From the NCBI GenBank assembly GCA_025766275.1, contig JAFKAC010000251.1:1-44929 (forward strand): a DNA stretch of 44,929 nucleotides, read 5' to 3'. The DNA is from Lactarius indigo. Taxonomy: Eukaryota; Basidiomycota; Agaricomycetes; Russulales; Russulaceae. The position numbers and the translations under genes are program-made. Numbering within the stretch: the stretch's first letter is position 1; every line of letters begins with the position of its first letter. The notes beneath the pieces were generated by a model. It was not told where the DNA came from. It searched no databases and saw only the letters and a list, made by a program, of their open reading frames with translations. Positions 44,648-44,929 of the stretch are shown piece by piece.

Positions 44648-44929
44648 TTAGGTTTGAGAGTCAGAAACTTCGGTGTCGAGCTTGTCGATCTCCCTCCGCA
44701 TCTGCCCAATTTCGTCTTCGCGTTTCGCGATAATCTCCTCAACACCATTTGCCGCATGAACAGGAACAATAAGCACCTGAGTTTCGAGGGCCTCATCCAG
44801 TGCAGTCTATACGCATTTGAGTGAGCTGGTTCAGACGAAGGGGTAGGGAGATACGCTACCTGAACATCACGCTCTGCCGCCTCCTTGACTCGAACCCAGT
44901 CCGCCTCCACGCCTTCCGCGCCTTATCCA
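44648..44929 (-). CDS. C-terminal part of an unidentified coiled-coil protein (5' end outside the window)
   Basis: Two exons are visible on the minus strand: up to 44860, ending VRVKEAAERDVQ, then 44806-44648 after a GTATAG acceptor, ending LDTEVSDSQT and TAA (44650-44648). The junction is in phase zero. The peptide is rich in Glu, Lys, Arg and Leu with heptad-like spacing (IIAKREDEIGQMRREIDKL), which fits a coiled coil. In the same frame a TAA lies almost at the window edge (near 44925), so another acceptor must lie just inside the edge, probably the AAG near 44921. I do not recognise the family. Confidence 0.6.

Overview
The window is nuclear DNA of a filamentous fungus, most likely a mushroom-forming basidiomycete (Agaricomycetes). 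The evidence is the dense genes with many 45-100 nt introns, very small exons, a cluster of STAND receptors with the fungal 'Goodbye' N-terminal domain, and TRM11, SWS1, TIM17 and ACS-type MFS transporters of fungal type. All gene models were built by eye from splice junctions and paralogue comparison. Models whose exons sum to a multiple of three are noted.

Layout. 1-386: 3' end of a membrane protein, probably an MFS transporter. 1085-3030 (-): intact ten-exon TRM11 (tRNA m2G10 methyltransferase). It lies head-to-head with SWS1 (3095-3705, +), a SWIM zinc-finger Shu-complex protein. 3.1-30 kb is a segmental array of three related units. Each holds a Goodbye-NACHT-ankyrin receptor gene (4260-8935, 11852-16570, 22984-27893, all +) followed by a decayed block of unknown origin. 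Unit 2 also carries a broken copy of SWS1. Receptor 1 is fully open (1383 aa). Receptor 2 has two in-frame TGA codons. Receptor 3 has a TAG in its last exon and two extra ankyrin repeats. Two MITEs, in the unit 2 promoter and in its 3' flank, are dated as insertions because the sister units keep the empty TA sites.

20-40.6 kb is a family of MFS anion:cation symporter genes: A (20158-22341, two lost splice acceptors), B (30819-33019, 477 aa), C (34136-36313), D (37239-39449, inverted) and a relic E (about 39950-40560). A and C are a roughly 3 kb duplication that now flanks receptor 3. All four full copies keep an unusual GC-AG second intron.

40.8-44.9 kb returns to single-copy genes: a CDCA7-like zf-4CXXC_R1 protein with DDT/WHIM-like parts (-), a divergently placed TIM17 whose reading frame is broken by six one-base indels (+), and the 3' end of a coiled-coil gene (-).

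Taken together, a conserved housekeeping neighbourhood (TRM11-SWS1 on one side, zf-4CXXC/TIM17 on the other) has been expanded by birth-and-death duplication of immune-type receptors and small-molecule transporters. No CRISPR array, tRNA or rRNA gene was recognised.
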